NCBI GenBank assembly: GCA_026686845.1
Contig: JAIVEN010000016.1
Location: 7,643,501-7,707,500, forward strand
From: Adenanthera pavonina
Taxonomy: Eukaryota; Streptophyta; Magnoliopsida; Fabales; Fabaceae
Direction: 5' to 3'
Length of the DNA stretch: 64,000 bases
Below, piece after piece: positions 1-12,000 of this stretch. The notes beneath the pieces were generated by a model that did not search any database, was not told the origin of the DNA, and saw only the letters and a program-made list of their open reading frames with translations. The position numbers and the translations under genes are program-made. The stretch's first letter is position 1. The number at the start of each line of letters is the position of its first letter.

Positions 1-986
1 ATTTCATAGAAATCAGATTTACAACAAAGAAAAGCTATCCCCTCCCACAATATATCTATATTTACAAATTGTATACATGGATTTTAAAACAAATTCATAT
101 CAAACTTATATAGAGTTCAAAAAGTAATGCATTATATATATGAACTCCAGTCTCCATTGTACATGCATAGAGTGAAGCAGTAACATTATATAATGCATTA
201 TATACACATTTTTAAAATTTCTGCTAGTAACATACTTTCCCTGAAAAGTTACAAAGAAACTTTAGTTAGGAGAGTGAAACCAACAGAAAAAAACTATCTA
301 CGGACTACAACTAAATTGTTACAGTAGAACTTTCAATATTGCCAAGCAGCTAAGCTACCTAAATCTAATTAGTTAAAAAATTATGGTGTCTAAAAGACAG
401 TATAAAGAGATTCTTATAAAATAGGATGTAGATTAAGATTGTCCCGTATAATAGCCAGATAATATTAATCAATAGACATGCCTCACTTCCACAGGATCCA
501 TCAACTCAAGTTTTCTTCATAAAAGTCAACCTTAATGTAGATGTATCAAGTAATAGAAAAAAGAAAAAGCATTCTTACAAGTCACAACTTATATACAAAT
601 TTCTACAAATGAATTGCTTGTATAAATCCTTTTTTGTGGTTGCTTTAACTGACGAAGCTGCAAAAGCTTATAAAGCAGTAAACAATTGCAAACTTTCAGA
701 GCTTTTCACTATGACATGCTTCATCCACCACCTGAGAAAAAAATACAACAACCAACATAAATCTAGACATCATGATAGAAACAAAAGGACAAGACATGAT
801 TCTAAAGAATAAAAGGAACCATCAAATATTCAAACAAAATAGATAGCTCAATAAATGACTAATGCAAAATCGTTTACCATCCTATTTTACATAGTGATGC
901 TATCGTCTTGGAAATTGGAGTCAATTGACTTTCTCATTGTTTCACAGCACAAATTCATAACATGATTAACTTTGTAGCTAGGCTAT
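1..986. other. Intergenic, no gene seen
   Basis: AT-rich sequence. The only ORF (609-812, 67 codons) is Lys/His-rich with no recognisable domain and no supporting splice context, so I do not call it a gene. The stretch could be the 3' flank of a gene lying to the left of the window, but nothing here proves it. Confidence 0.5.
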
Positions 987-987
987 A

Positions 988-1250
988 CTCTCTCCGGTCA
1001 TATATATAAAATTTTTTATCCTGATTCTAAATATAAGACCCTTTACAATATACGAGATAGTATTTATTATACATTTCCAAAAAATACCCATATTGAATGT
1101 ATCCAAAGAGAAAGAGAAAGAGGTTAAATAAGGTTAGTTTTAAAAAAATATTGAAATTTTCAAAGAAATCGAGGTAGTTAATTAGTTTTAAGTTCAATTC
1201 TTAATCCACGTGATTGGTTAAAAGGGTCTTATATTAAGGATCAGAGGGAG
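988..1250. mobile_element. Stowaway-like MITE (degenerate)
   Basis: The left end reads TA then CTCTCTCCGGTC. The right end reads ATCAGAGGGAG, close to its inverted complement, and the subterminal blocks (ATATAAGACCCTTT on the left, AAAGGGTCTTATATTAAG on the right) are also inverted. This is the terminal form of plant Stowaway (Tc1/mariner-derived) elements. The right-hand TA has decayed to CA. There is no coding capacity. Confidence 0.6.
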
Positions 1251-1252
1251 CA

Positions 1253-2400
1253 TTTTTGTAGAATTTTTTCCCCATATAAATAGAGAGTAGACAACATAAA
1301 TCATATTTATGATTCATTTATTTACAAGATAGCTGAAATAGAAGTTAACTTGAAAGCATCAATGCTAATGAACCGTGTTTCTTCCTTTAAAATTAACTTA
1401 TAAGATGAAGTGAATATCTCCTATGAAGTCAATGTTTCTTGCCTATCAACTTAAATGAATGTCATTTGCTAAGATAAGCTTGATCTTTTCTCAAAGATCA
1501 TTTAAAAAAATAAAGTTGAAGATAAAGAAGCTAACCCAATATAGAAAATATCAGTTTCTCTTCTTGTTTTTGCTTTCGCTATTAATAGATTCATTATTTC
1601 CATTAAAAAAAAGTAAATATCATAATTTTATAAATCAAATCTTTTAAGCAAACCTTGAACTGGACATCTCTCAACATATATACTCAATATATATTTCCTA
1701 TCACCTCTTTCACCGTTATCAACTCCGTTGCTGGATCTTTTTTCTCTGTCAACTCTGAGCCAACGACATTACTACATCGAAGCCCCTCACCTGGCTTTCC
1801 CTAGTCTTTCTTGCCCAAATAATGGCTCTAGCCACTGATTTTCTTTCGACATCATTGTCACAGCCAACGAGGATTCCCTCTCTCACGTTAACTCTCTTAG
1901 TTGTCGACTACATGGGCTACACCCAATATTATCGCTGTTCACCACCACGAAGCTACCCAGTTGCCCAACCGCCACGCTCTCGTTCTTTTATTGAGAACCT
2001 CCATTGCCCATGAAACCAGATGAAGTTTTAGGATTTAAAAAGAAAATAAAAAGAAGAAGCAAAATAATGGATAGATAAGGATAAAATACCGAAGCCTTTG
2101 ATAGCTTCAAATAAGATGAACCTCCATTGCCCATGAAACTCCATTGCTGAAGAACCTCCTTTGCTGATTATCCCTCAAAATTAATCTCTAGACTCTAAAT
2201 AATTGTAGCCCAAAGTACGAAATTTTTTTTGGTTGCCAAACTATCTAAGAAAGAATTATGGAATTTGCGAAAATTAGCCAATACAAATTGCAATTTAGAA
2301 TCTGCTTACATGCTTGAGAAATAAATTATGATAATTTTTTGAATATGTTATCAATCCAGATAGAGAAAATGCATCCCTTTGGTTAATTGCATCGGAAAAT
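1253..2400. other. Intergenic with a short direct repeat
   Basis: No gene is supported. A GC-richer patch at about 1700-2160 contains the 63-codon ORF 1822-2013, which lacks any recognisable domain. A 22-bp word (GAACCTCCATTGCCCATGAA plus AC) occurs at 1994-2015 and again at 2118-2139, so part of this patch is locally duplicated. Confidence 0.45.
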
Positions 2401-2704
2401 GGAGTATAGGAAAACGTAGACATTAAAGGTTTATCGGGTTCAATTGAGAGGATTAGAATGGAGGAAATTTGAAGAATTTTTAATAGAGGGTATTGGAGGG
2501 GAAGAAATTTGAGAGATTTTAAAATTTCTTTATTTGGTGGGATTGGAGGGGAGGGGATTGAAGGGATTTTAATGAAATATTATTTGGTTTCAAGGGGGGA
2601 TTGAGTAATAAATACTCTCTTCTCTCCAAAAAAACCTCAATTTTGAGGGGTTTTAAAACCAGGGTGGGAGAGGGAATTGGAAGGGATTAAATCTCCTCTC
2701 TTTT

Positions 2705-3837
2705 GTTTGGTTCAAAAAATTAGACCAATAGAATTGGTTGTGAATCGATTATGAACTGATTTGAACTGGTCACATATTAGTTTATTTAAAAAAATTTTAA
2801 AATATTGTTTTAGTTTTTAAGATAAAATAACATCATTTGTAGTAAAAAATATTTTTTTATATTATAATATTATATAAGTATTATTATGATATATAATTGT
2901 TGACAATAAATTTTGAGAAAATATATGCTCAAAACATGCCAGAGGTGTGAATCTCAAAGTACATGTGAATCTTAACTTATGATCAAAACAAGTGTCAATT
3001 CTTGGGGTCTTTTGCCACAATTTCTCTAGATAGCATAAATAAAGATGAAAGAAAACTTTTAAAGCTTTTAAGGAGTATAAATATAAAAGGCTTCTATTAC
3101 TGAACAGAATAATAATGATTATGTTTGTAATTGAAAAACAATGATGCTATAAAATTAAAGAAAGTTCTAAAGAGTGATGATGAAAGCTAAAAGAATACAT
3201 AAGAAAATTAGAAAGTTTGATGCAGAACAAAATTGATGTTGGGATGTTGGTATATGTTGCAATAGTTGTTGAATATCCCTTTTTTATTGTTTGAGCCTCT
3301 ATTTATAAGTTACTCAATAGTAGTTCAGTGATTGTGACTCTCCACATTTTGATCGTGCTTCATATTTTATGATCTCTTTGCTATAATGCGGAACATATGC
3401 TTATTGTCTCATCTTTAAATTCTAGCTTACTTGATTTGATATTACTTTTTAGGACCTAAAGAAATATTTGAGCTTGACCCGCTACAAATTTAGGCCAAAT
3501 AATAATTATTAAAAATTATAAATTTACTTAATAAATAATATAATAGTTGATTATTTTAAACTCAAGATATGATTATGAATGAATAATAACTTATCTATAT
3601 TTAAATATTGAGATACAAAACTTATTAATAATTTGTTTACGGTGAATAATAGATTGATAATTCATTATTATTTGGTTTGAGACTTTAATTAAGTCATAAA
3701 ATTTGTTTAAACTTATATTATTTATTTAAAATATATTATTTTAATTACTAGCGATCCAACCCTAGTTATTATGGTTGAACCATTAAATTTTGAATCAATA
3801 TCTTGTTTGATTTAATACCCAGTCCAATTTTGACAAC
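2705..3837. mobile_element. MITE copy interrupted by ~580 bp
   Basis: The two flanking parts match the element at 37150-37775. At the left, GTTTTAGTTTTTAAGATAAA and the TATAAGTATTATTATGATAT block near 2870 are shared. At the right, 3500-3837 follows the same order and ends in CCAATTTTGACAAC. Between about 2920 and 3500 lies sequence absent from the other copy, so that stretch looks inserted. The left terminal repeat is too diverged to place exactly. Confidence 0.6.
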
Positions 3838-3930
3838 ATTGCTAAAAACATCTCTTAATATGTATCGGCATAAAGCATGTGGAAACTTGGTCAACAAGTT
3901 TTGTGGGATGTTGGTGAGGGGAAGGGATTT

Positions 3931-4373
3931 AAGGCCCATTTGTTTAAACTTCTTAAAAAAATGATTTTCAGATTATTTAAAAAATGATTAATTGATTAGA
4001 AATTTTTGAAAAAGCAGAAATTATTTTGTGTTTGATTGAAATAAAGAAAAACACTTTTTAAATTGTTTAGTAAATAAAGAAAAATATAGATTTATATTCT
4101 AATATTCTCATGGGGTTAAATATTGTTATTTTTACAATTTTTAAAATTACTTTGTTATACCTCGCCTCTTATACTTTTTTTTTCTTATCCACCGCAACTG
4201 CTTTTTTTCAAAAATCACTTGAAGTAGCTTCTCAAAATAAGCAAAAAATTATTTTTTTTCAAATTCTGATTATTTTTAAAAGTTTAAACAAACACTCTAA
4301 AAAAATTTAAAAGTGTTTTTTTATATAAAAAAAGTAATTTTCACATTAAAAAAGTTGAAACAAACGGAGCCTT
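3931..4373. mobile_element. MITE with long TIRs
   Basis: The left end, AAGGCCCATTTGTTTAAACT, is matched by the inverse of the right end, AAGGCTCCGTTTGTTTCAAC. The similarity continues inward (TTCTTAAAAAAATGATTTTC against TTTTTTAATGTGAAAATTAC). The size is about 443 bp. TAA/TTA at the two ends suits a Tourist/Harbinger-type target, but that class is inferred. The ORF 4110-4310 inside is low-complexity and not a gene. Confidence 0.65.
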
Positions 4374-4440
4374 AATCCCCTCCCCTCTCTCTAAAAAATT
4401 CCCAAAAAAATCTCCAATCAACACACCCTAAAACTCTGAG

Positions 4441-5813
4441 AAAATGGCTTCCCAATATTTAAATTTAAAATTTATAAAAGAATACATTTGAAAGAGAAAA
4501 ATTAATAGTAAAAAATACACATATTCTGATATATTTTTTCAAAGAAATTTCAGATTAAATTCATTTAGCCAGCACAAAGCTCAAGGATGAGTCAGATTAG
4601 TTAGCCTTATGAACAACATCAGCTTATCCTAACTCTAATGATATATAATAGATTTTTTTTAGTTTTCTTAAAATAGATGACTAACAAACGCTTATGTACA
4701 GAAGGCACCAAAGTATGAATCCGGCAACTAAATGTTATTCGAGTTCATTTAAAATTCTAATAATTTAGTAACAAATCTAAAAATATACGCGACTTGTCTC
4801 ATGCATGCACAATGGCTAAACCAAAAGCATGATTTAAAGAAATGAAACCAAAAACTCACCCGCTATAAAGAAAAATAAATTATGTTTCTTTACTGTATTC
4901 TTATCAACTGAAACTAGTCACATGTCCACATCCCTTCTTTGTTTTTGCCATTGGTTTCCAATATATAGCTAGCACGTAGGTGTGATTATTATAAGTTTTA
5001 TTAGTGAAATTTATTTAAATTTATTTTATAATGATGATTATTTTGATAATAATGCAACCCTGATAATTTAAAAAAAATTAGATAGCAAAATAAAAATCTT
5101 GCCACCTGGGAGTTTCTTTATCTAGGCAAATTTAAACCAGAAACTTCATAGCAATTTAAATAGAAATATATCTTCTGATTCTTGAGTGTTTTGCGGGAGT
5201 AATCTTCCTAGATACTCAAGTAATTGCATTATGGGAATAGAGCTCTGAATCGCTCATTCAATGAACCATATATATAGCAGGTATGGTTGATTGATTAAAA
5301 TAAGAACGCGCCACACAGACGAAATTATATTATACCAGAACGAAACGCCTACATTTGTGGGACGCCATCTCTTTTATCTAAACATTTTCTTAAACCATTT
5401 CTTCACACACATTCTCTCTCTTCACCTGATCATCGTCTTCTTCTCCTGTTTTTTCTACCTATCTCTTCATTCCCTCCTTATCTTCTTTAGTCCTGGAGGC
5501 TAGCTATGGGGCTGCTGATTTCCCGGTCATCGCGGACTTAGTTGATTTAGGGGTCCAATCGGCAGTCTCTTTTGTTTTTCCTTTTCTTTTCTGGTTTGGC
5601 CCATTGTTTTCCCACGTAAGTTTCCCTTCTTTCTCCATTAATTAATTGACTCCAATTTAATCTTTCCCAATGTTCTTCTGTAGTTTTGAGTCTGGATATT
5701 GTTTGTTACGTCATGATGTTTTCGTTGCGCATTCAAAAAGGAGTCTGGATATTATTTACAGTTTATGAAATTAAATATGGCAAAAAAAAAAGTGTTAAAC
5801 AGAGAATCACCTG
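4441..5813 (+). promoter_or_regulatory. Intergenic and promoter/5' leader of the Ser-rich gene
   Basis: 4441-5200 holds nothing I recognise. A TATA-like string (TATATATAG) lies near 5272-5280. It is followed by a CT-rich leader at 5380-5480 typical of plant 5' UTRs. A consensus donor (CCCACGTAAGT, near 5612-5622) suggests a 5'-UTR intron. The acceptor is less certain; TTTACAG near 5755-5761 is a candidate. The ORF at 5291-5503 falls in the leader and is not called as a gene. Confidence 0.4.
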
Positions 5814-6017
5814 ATGTTTTTGCTGATGGAACCTGTTCATGGTAATGAATCTAGTGGTGATCGCAGAGCTGGCTCTGCATCAAATTTAGGCTCATCTTCA
5901 TCCTCTGCATCATCATCATCAGAGTTGGCAACAAAACATCCCTTTCAGTTCCCCAGAATGCAACCACCTAGAACCATCCTCGAATACATTGCCAGCTCGA
6001 TCTGCATCAAGAAGTAA
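5814..6017 (+). CDS. 67-codon upstream ORF overlapping the main start
   Basis: A 67-codon ORF, Ser-rich in the middle (residues about 21-42), ends in a TAA that shares its last A with the ATG of the main ORF (TAATG, 6014-6018). It lies in a different frame, so it is not an N-terminal extension unless an unseen splice joins them. Its composition looks coding-like rather than random. It could be a regulatory uORF, a decayed first exon, or chance. The second in-frame ATG (MEPVHG...) may be the better start. I do not recognise the peptide. Confidence 0.4.
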   Translation: MFLLMEPVHGNESSGDRRAGSASNLGSSSSSASSSSELATKHPFQFPRMQPPRTILEYIASSICIKK

Positions 6018-7266
6018 TGGAACAACGAGATGAAAGCGCAATGAACAAAGATTCAGGAGAGAAGTCACCATCATCGCAAAACCCCTCGGAAACGCCAACG
6101 CCGACTAGGGCAATCAACAATGAGCCTGAAGCTGTCAAACATCAAGTACTCCCAGATTCTGAAACATCCAGCATCAATCATTCAGGAAATCCTGAAATCC
6201 AATCTTCCTCCCCTTCAAATCATCAAGATCATCTAAACCCGTCTTCGCCTTCACCACCACCTGCACCTCCCGGCGACAATGATGTTTCGAACCCTAAATG
6301 GACGTCGTCCCCCCGATCGCCTTCAAATAGCAGCGACGATGATTTCCCAATCAGTTCAATGCCCGATCCCGGACCGGCAGTACAATACCCTCCAGTGCAG
6401 GTAATGGAGCACGCCGAAGAACCCAGTACACCATCGGCGTACCGGATTCCATCCCATGTGTTCGATAGAACAAACACAAACGCACCAGAATGGAGCGTAG
6501 CATCGAACGAATCGCTGTTCAGCATCCACATGGGGAATATGAGTTTCTCGAGGGAGCTGAGTTGGCTGAATAGCGAGAAGAACTTCTCGGGTCCTCTGCC
6601 TCCACTGCCTTGCGACACCAGTAATGGCGGGATCACAGGTAATCAGAGCCAAGAGAACAAGTTGAACGATGTAAGTCCGAGTGATCATAATCAGAGCCAA
6701 ATGAACAAGTTCAAAGATATGAGCCAAAACGTCCATGACGATTATGACGAAATGACAGAAGCGAAAGCTGCGGAGACAATGAGACAAGTTATAATGGAAA
6801 ACGCAGAGGATTATGATATGTCATGTGCTTCTGTGGCGTCCCGTGTGGATGGATCTCAATCTCATCATAATTTAATTCACGAACCATCTCGTCATTCCGA
6901 TGGCAGCACCAAATCTTTTGCCTTCAGCGTGTAAGTCTCAATATTAATTAACTCCACTTTATAGTAATTTAATTAGATGGTCTTAATTAATTATCCAATG
7001 ATGATTGCACGATGAATTAACAAAGAACTGAAGTGTGTTTGTGCGTTGCGATGTGAAGACGGCCGGAAGGAGATAAGAGTCAGCGTTCGCTAAAAGGGCT
7101 TCAAATGCAAGAGAAGCCAAAGCAGCGGATGCAGGCGGAGACAGAAACCCAAAAAGAAGCATCAAATTCAAATTCAAAACCACCATCTCAACCTCAACCG
7201 CCAAAGTCCACTTCAAATGCTCCTTTTAAATGGCTTTGTTGCTTCACTTGTTGCATTAAACAATGA
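6017..7266 (+). CDS. Ser/Pro-rich plant protein of unknown function
   Basis: Two exons, 6017-6930 and 7059-7266, joined at GCGT|GTAAGT...GAAG|ACGG. The spliced frame is open for 373 residues. The N-terminal half is disordered and rich in Ser, Pro and Asn. A conserved-looking core, WSVASNESLFSIHMGNMSFS, lies near residues 155-175 and is followed by a second acidic/Asn-rich region. The second exon is Gln/Lys-rich and ends in WLCCFTCCIKQ, a cysteine cluster that could be S-acylated and anchor the protein to a membrane. I recall plant proteins of unknown function with this kind of core but do not assign a name. No transmembrane segment or signal peptide is visible. The ORFs on the opposite strand at 6229-6787 are shadows. 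Confidence 0.7.
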
Positions 7267-8459
7267 TACACGTATGTCGCTGAGGAAATCATCAGCTCCC
7301 AAGAGCGCCTCTTCAGTATTTGCGAAAACCATTCCTTCATTATGCATGCCATATTATTAACGTACAGGCTAGTATATATACACTTAATTAATTATACATC
7401 AGTGCAGTTTGCAATGCATGATAGCTTTAGCTAGCCTACTCAGTTATGACCGCAGTTTTCTTTCTTTCTCCTTTTTTTTGGCATGCTAATTCGGTGCGCA
7501 TGATAGTTGTGGAAATCATTTAGTGTTAGTTTGATTTTTTTTTTTTCTGTAAAAGTACTTTTAAAATAACCACAGTTTACAAAACTGAAGTTTAGATAAA
7601 AGTAGAGTAGTTTACTTAAAAAAATGTTTAGATGAAAAAAGAGAAAATGATAGTTAAAAAATACAGTTTCCAAAAATGACAACCAAACATGCACTTAGTT
7701 TTAATTTTTGATTAACAGTGTATCATAGTTTTAGTCTATTTTTGTACTGTCTATACCTGTAGTTTTTCAAAATTAATTAATTTCGGTTCCATAAACTATA
7801 AATTAATTAAGGAGAAACAAAACTCGCAAAAATTTAAACAAAAGTACACATGCTGATCTGCAATTTGAACCCTGCCCTTCTTTTTTGTAAAGAGTGAAAA
7901 TTCAAGCGCGTGTTACACCTTTCATTAGTTTTTATGGCGACAAATGGATAAGTATGGTGATCGAATGATCTTTGAACAATTGAACATAGATTAATCTATG
8001 CCAATGATATATTATGTGGTAAGATAGATGTCTTTTGGTTTGACTGCAGAACTTCACGCGTAACATAAAGTTATGACGTTTTTTTTTTAATTCGAAGATT
8101 TTAATTATGAAAACAAAATCATCAATATATTATAATAAAATAAAATAAATATATACAACTTACGATTTATTATTTATTTTGCTTCATTGAATTGTGCGTG
8201 TAAATTTTAATATCTCCTACAGTGGGATGAATGCTTTATTGAGAAAATATTTTGATTGAAAAAATAAAAAATAAGATTGTTAAATCTTAATTAATTTTAA
8301 AAAAATAAATTATACATGGGCTTCATATTTTGCACAAATTAAAAAATAAACGTGTTTACGAGAAAAAATTCATAACTTATAAATAATGTAGCTTTAAATT
8401 TTAATATATAATATATAATTTATAAATATATATATTGAATATTGATATATTGAACTTGA
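7267..8459. other. AT-rich spacer between two (+) genes
   Basis: 3' flank of the Ser-rich gene, then AT-rich sequence without an ORF that looks coding. It contains one MITE (7521-7697), listed separately. I see nothing else. Confidence 0.5.
7521..7697. mobile_element. Small MITE
   Basis: The left end TAGTGTTAGTTTGATTTTT is matched by the inverse of the right end, TAAGTGCATGTTTGGTTGTC. The interior is AT-rich and non-coding. The ends resemble those of the element at 39401-39594, so the two may be one family. Confidence 0.5.
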
Positions 8460-9027
8460 TTAGAAGCCCATCCTTCAGTGGAGGCCTTATTCGTAAGATT
8501 TACTGGGCCTGAGTGTCCTTGATTCTATACTTTGGGCTCTGGCCGCTCTGCCCATTTTGATCTCCAAAAAGTTTGAAAGATTTTATTTTTAAAATGTAGA
8601 ATAAAAACAATTCATATATATATATATATATGAATTTTGCAATTTTTTGGCCCACAATATTGCACATCTATATTTTTATTGAAAATGAGGGCACAGCCCA
8701 AAACTGCAAATTCCAAAAAAACATAGGATGGGGAACTGGGATTTCCAGAAAAAGCTCTGCTAGCGGCCAGCCCATCAGCGGGCCTGTGACAATATTGCAG
8801 ATTGACGCCGCTCGAAGCTGAAAAAGTACCGCGAAACTAAGCAAAAGTTTTAAAAAATTTTTTAGGCCAAAACGCGGTCGCAGCGGGAGAGAAACATTTG
8901 GAGACCATTTCCCGCCAGGAGCCACCTATACAAGTACACCCCCTGGCTTGGCTTCTTCTGAATGCTTTGTTCACTCATCTTCATCTTCTAAGTTCCAAAT
9001 ACATAGAATCACATACTGCAAAGGAGA
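8460..9027 (+). promoter_or_regulatory. RPA1 promoter: Site II-like motifs and E2F site
   Basis: GGCCCA/TGGGCC/AGCCCA words recur at about 8466, 8503, 8648, 8696, 8769 and 8780; this is the Site II motif known from promoters of proliferation and ribosomal genes. TTTCCCGCC at 8908-8916 matches the plant E2F consensus TTTSSCGC, and GCGGGA at 8882-8887 is a second core in the opposite orientation. They lie about 110-560 bp upstream of the start codon. Replication genes, RPA included, are established E2F targets in plants, so the arrangement suits S-phase expression. The sites are read directly; their use is inferred. Confidence 0.6.
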
Positions 9028-12000
9028 ATGGCGAAATCAATTACTTCAGATGGGATTTCTGTATTGCTTGCGAACCCCTCACCAGATTCTTCCTCGGAGC
9101 TTCCTGAGATCGTCGTCCAAGTGCTGGATCTCAAACAAAGCGGTAACAGATACATGTGAGTCTTCGCCCTTTACAAATTGCTACTCCATGTTTGTCTGTA
9201 TAGTTTTATCCGTATAGCTTATTGTTTTATCTTCTGCTTTTGTGTTAGATTTTTCTTTTTCTTTTTTTGGTCAATGTGATGAGACATTTTGTCTGAGGAT
9301 TTCTTCCCTATTTCTTATAATTAATTGATTCGTGCCCATCATAATCTGATTGGGTTATGCTGTTTGTAAATTGAGATTCTTGAGATCACCCTTTTTTGGG
9401 TTCATGCTTGAACTTTTGACCCAAGGTTTAAGATGAAGACTTTTAATCGTTCAAACTGGCATTCCCTGTGCTGTGATCTTTATCTGGAGAAAATGAAACC
9501 CGTTACTTACCATTTCAGTAAGAGCAATTGTTTATATTTCCTGGCATTTGATGAGTTCCTGTTCCGTCGGTCATGAGATCTATTAAGTTTTGACATTGCT
9601 GTTTGTTGATCTGCTAATAGGTTCACTGCTAGTGATGGGAAGATGAAGTTAAGGGCAATTCTCCCTTCAAATCAGAATTCCCAGGTCATTTCAGGAAATA
9701 TTCAGAACCTGGGTCTTATCCGCGTAGTTGATTATACTCTCAACGACATCCCAAATAAGTCGGAGAAGTAAGACTGTTTGCGATGCGCCTGGTACGTGAC
9801 TCCAGATATCAGCTACTTTATTTGGTGACTGACATCCTTTGTTTTGTTTTGCTTTTATGTTGCAGATATCTTATTGTCACGAAATGTGACCCGGTCTCTC
9901 CTGCACTTGAAGCGGAGATTAAAACAGAAGTCAAGAGTGAGTGTCCTGCTATTGTTTTGGATCCAAAACAAGAGGGAGAAATCAAAAGCGAGGTGAAATG
10001 TGAAGGAGCTGGTATTATTTTGAGACCAAAGCAAGAAACAGTGGCCAAATCTGCCGCTCAAATTGTGCACGAACAACATGCAAAGTAGGTATTCTTGTTA
10101 TATTTGTGTTCAATTCCTGATGAAATTCCGAGCTCAAGATCTTCATGTTCTGTAAGTTTGACTCTGAGCAATTAACCTTTTTTCAATTGATCTTTCAGTA
10201 TTGCCCCTTCTGCACGAATGGCCATGACACGCAGGGTACGCCCTCTTGTTTCCTTAAATCCCTATCAGGGCAATTGGACGATCAAGGTTCGGGTAACAAA
10301 TAAAGGGAATATGCGTACCTACAAAAATGCTAGAGGGGAAGGTTGTGTCTTCAACGTGGAATTGACAGATGAAGATGTAATAGCCAAGTCTACTAATCAC
10401 TCTCGTGTGAAACTCTGAATCACTAATATTTAAATATTGCCTGAATAATTCTGCAGTTTTTAATTCAATTTGGAGGTATCAATGCAGGGCACTCAAATTC
10501 AAGCAACAATGTTTAATGAGGCTGCACGGAAATTTTACGAGAGATTTGTGCTTGGGAAGGTTTACTACATTTCCAAGGGAACTTTAAAAGTTGCTAATAA
10601 ACAATTCAAAACTGTCCAAAACGATTATGAAATGACATTGAATGAGAATTCTGAGGTGGAAGAGGCGGCCAATGAAGAAAGTTTTGTTCCAGAAACAAAA
10701 TTTAACTTTGTTCTGATTGATCAGCTGGGTCCTTTTGTCAATAGGAGTGACCTTGTTGGTGAGTTTTGCCAAGAAGACGTAGCACATCTGTGATGAATTT
10801 TTTAGACGTTCTTGATTGATATTTACTTTTATGAATTGCAGATGTCATTGGAGTTGTTCAGAATGTGTCTTCAACCATGAGCATTCGTAGGAAGAGTAAC
10901 AACGAGAGTATTTCAAAGCGCGATATTACTATTGCTGATGAAACGTTAGTATATGCTATTACTCTCCGTGATTCCAATTTGTACTTCTGTATTATACTGA
11001 ATATTCTAATATATGAACTTTTCTGTTGCAGAAAGAAGACAGTGGTTGTGTCTTTGTGGAGTGAACTGGCGACTAATGTAGGGCAAGAGTTGCTGGACAA
11101 TGCTGATAAAGCTCCAATAGTTGCAATCAAATCCCTCAGGGCTGGGGACTTTCAGGGTACGCCAAAACTTTATATTCATTAGATATCATGATAGTGAGAG
11201 CCTTATTTCACGTGTTTGGGTCTCTTCTATTTCAGGTGTTTCCTTGTCAACTATAAGCAAAAGTATAGTTGTGATAAATCCTGATATACCTGAAGCAAAA
11301 AAGCTTAGATGCTGGTACTTTATTTTACTGGAGTCTTTTTTCTTATGATGTTCTAGTGGAAATCTTAGTCATATGCCATATTGTGAACAGGTATGAATCT
11401 GAAGGTAAAGATGCTCCAATGGCTTCCATAGGCTCTGGCTCAGGTTCTGTAACCAAAAATGGAATGAGATCAATGTACTCTGACCGTACTTCTCTAGCTC
11501 ACATAACCTCGAACAAATCCTTGGGGGAGGACAAGGTAATATATTAATTCCTTGCTACTGTTTGATTTGAATGCTAAGTCGATTGTCATAGTTAGCAGTT
11601 GAAACACGAGTTTAATGTGGCCTCTATTGTTGCTTTTGGCAGCCTGTATCTTTTAGTATCAGGGCACATATAAGCTTAATTAAGCCTGACCAGACAATGT
11701 GGTACCGGGCTTGTACAACTTGCAATAAGAAGGCCACTGAAGCCATTGGCTCTGGATATTGGTGTGAAGGCTGCCAGAAAAATGTAGAAAGCACTTTAAG
11801 GTAATGCAGTTAACAGTGCGCATGTGAAGGTTATTTATATTTGGGGGTAGCATGTTGCTGATTTACTGAAGTGTTACTTTTCTACATCACAACCCGTTTT
11901 CAAAGTTTTCATTTTGTTCCATCTATTTCAGGTATATAATGGTTGTAAGGGTTTCTGATGCAAGTGGAGAAGCTTATATATCAGTCTTCAATAATGAAGC

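Larger units (their letters stand above)
2400..4440. mobile_element. Nested cluster of non-autonomous DNA elements
   Basis: The outer flanks look like one element. The left part (2430-2700) is rich in GGATTGGAGGGGA and GGGATT words. The right end (4374-4436) reads AATCCCCTCCCC then CTCCAATCAACACACCC, its approximate inverse. Two other elements sit inside: one at about 2705-3837, itself interrupted, and one at 3931-4373. The outer boundaries are approximate, and I infer nesting from the order of these pieces. Confidence 0.5.

Noticed and set aside
6229..6787. Two minus-strand ORFs of 135 and 143 codons
   Set aside because: They are shadows of the Ser/Pro-rich exon on the + strand; no domain and no splice support.
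10110..10175. Possible C/D snoRNA in an RPA1 intron (TGATGA ... CTGA)
   Set aside because: No terminal stem brings the boxes together; the two words alone are expected by chance.
9783..11547. Short ORFs read as separate small genes
   Set aside because: They are RPA1 exons read through into flanking introns, or their opposite-strand shadows.
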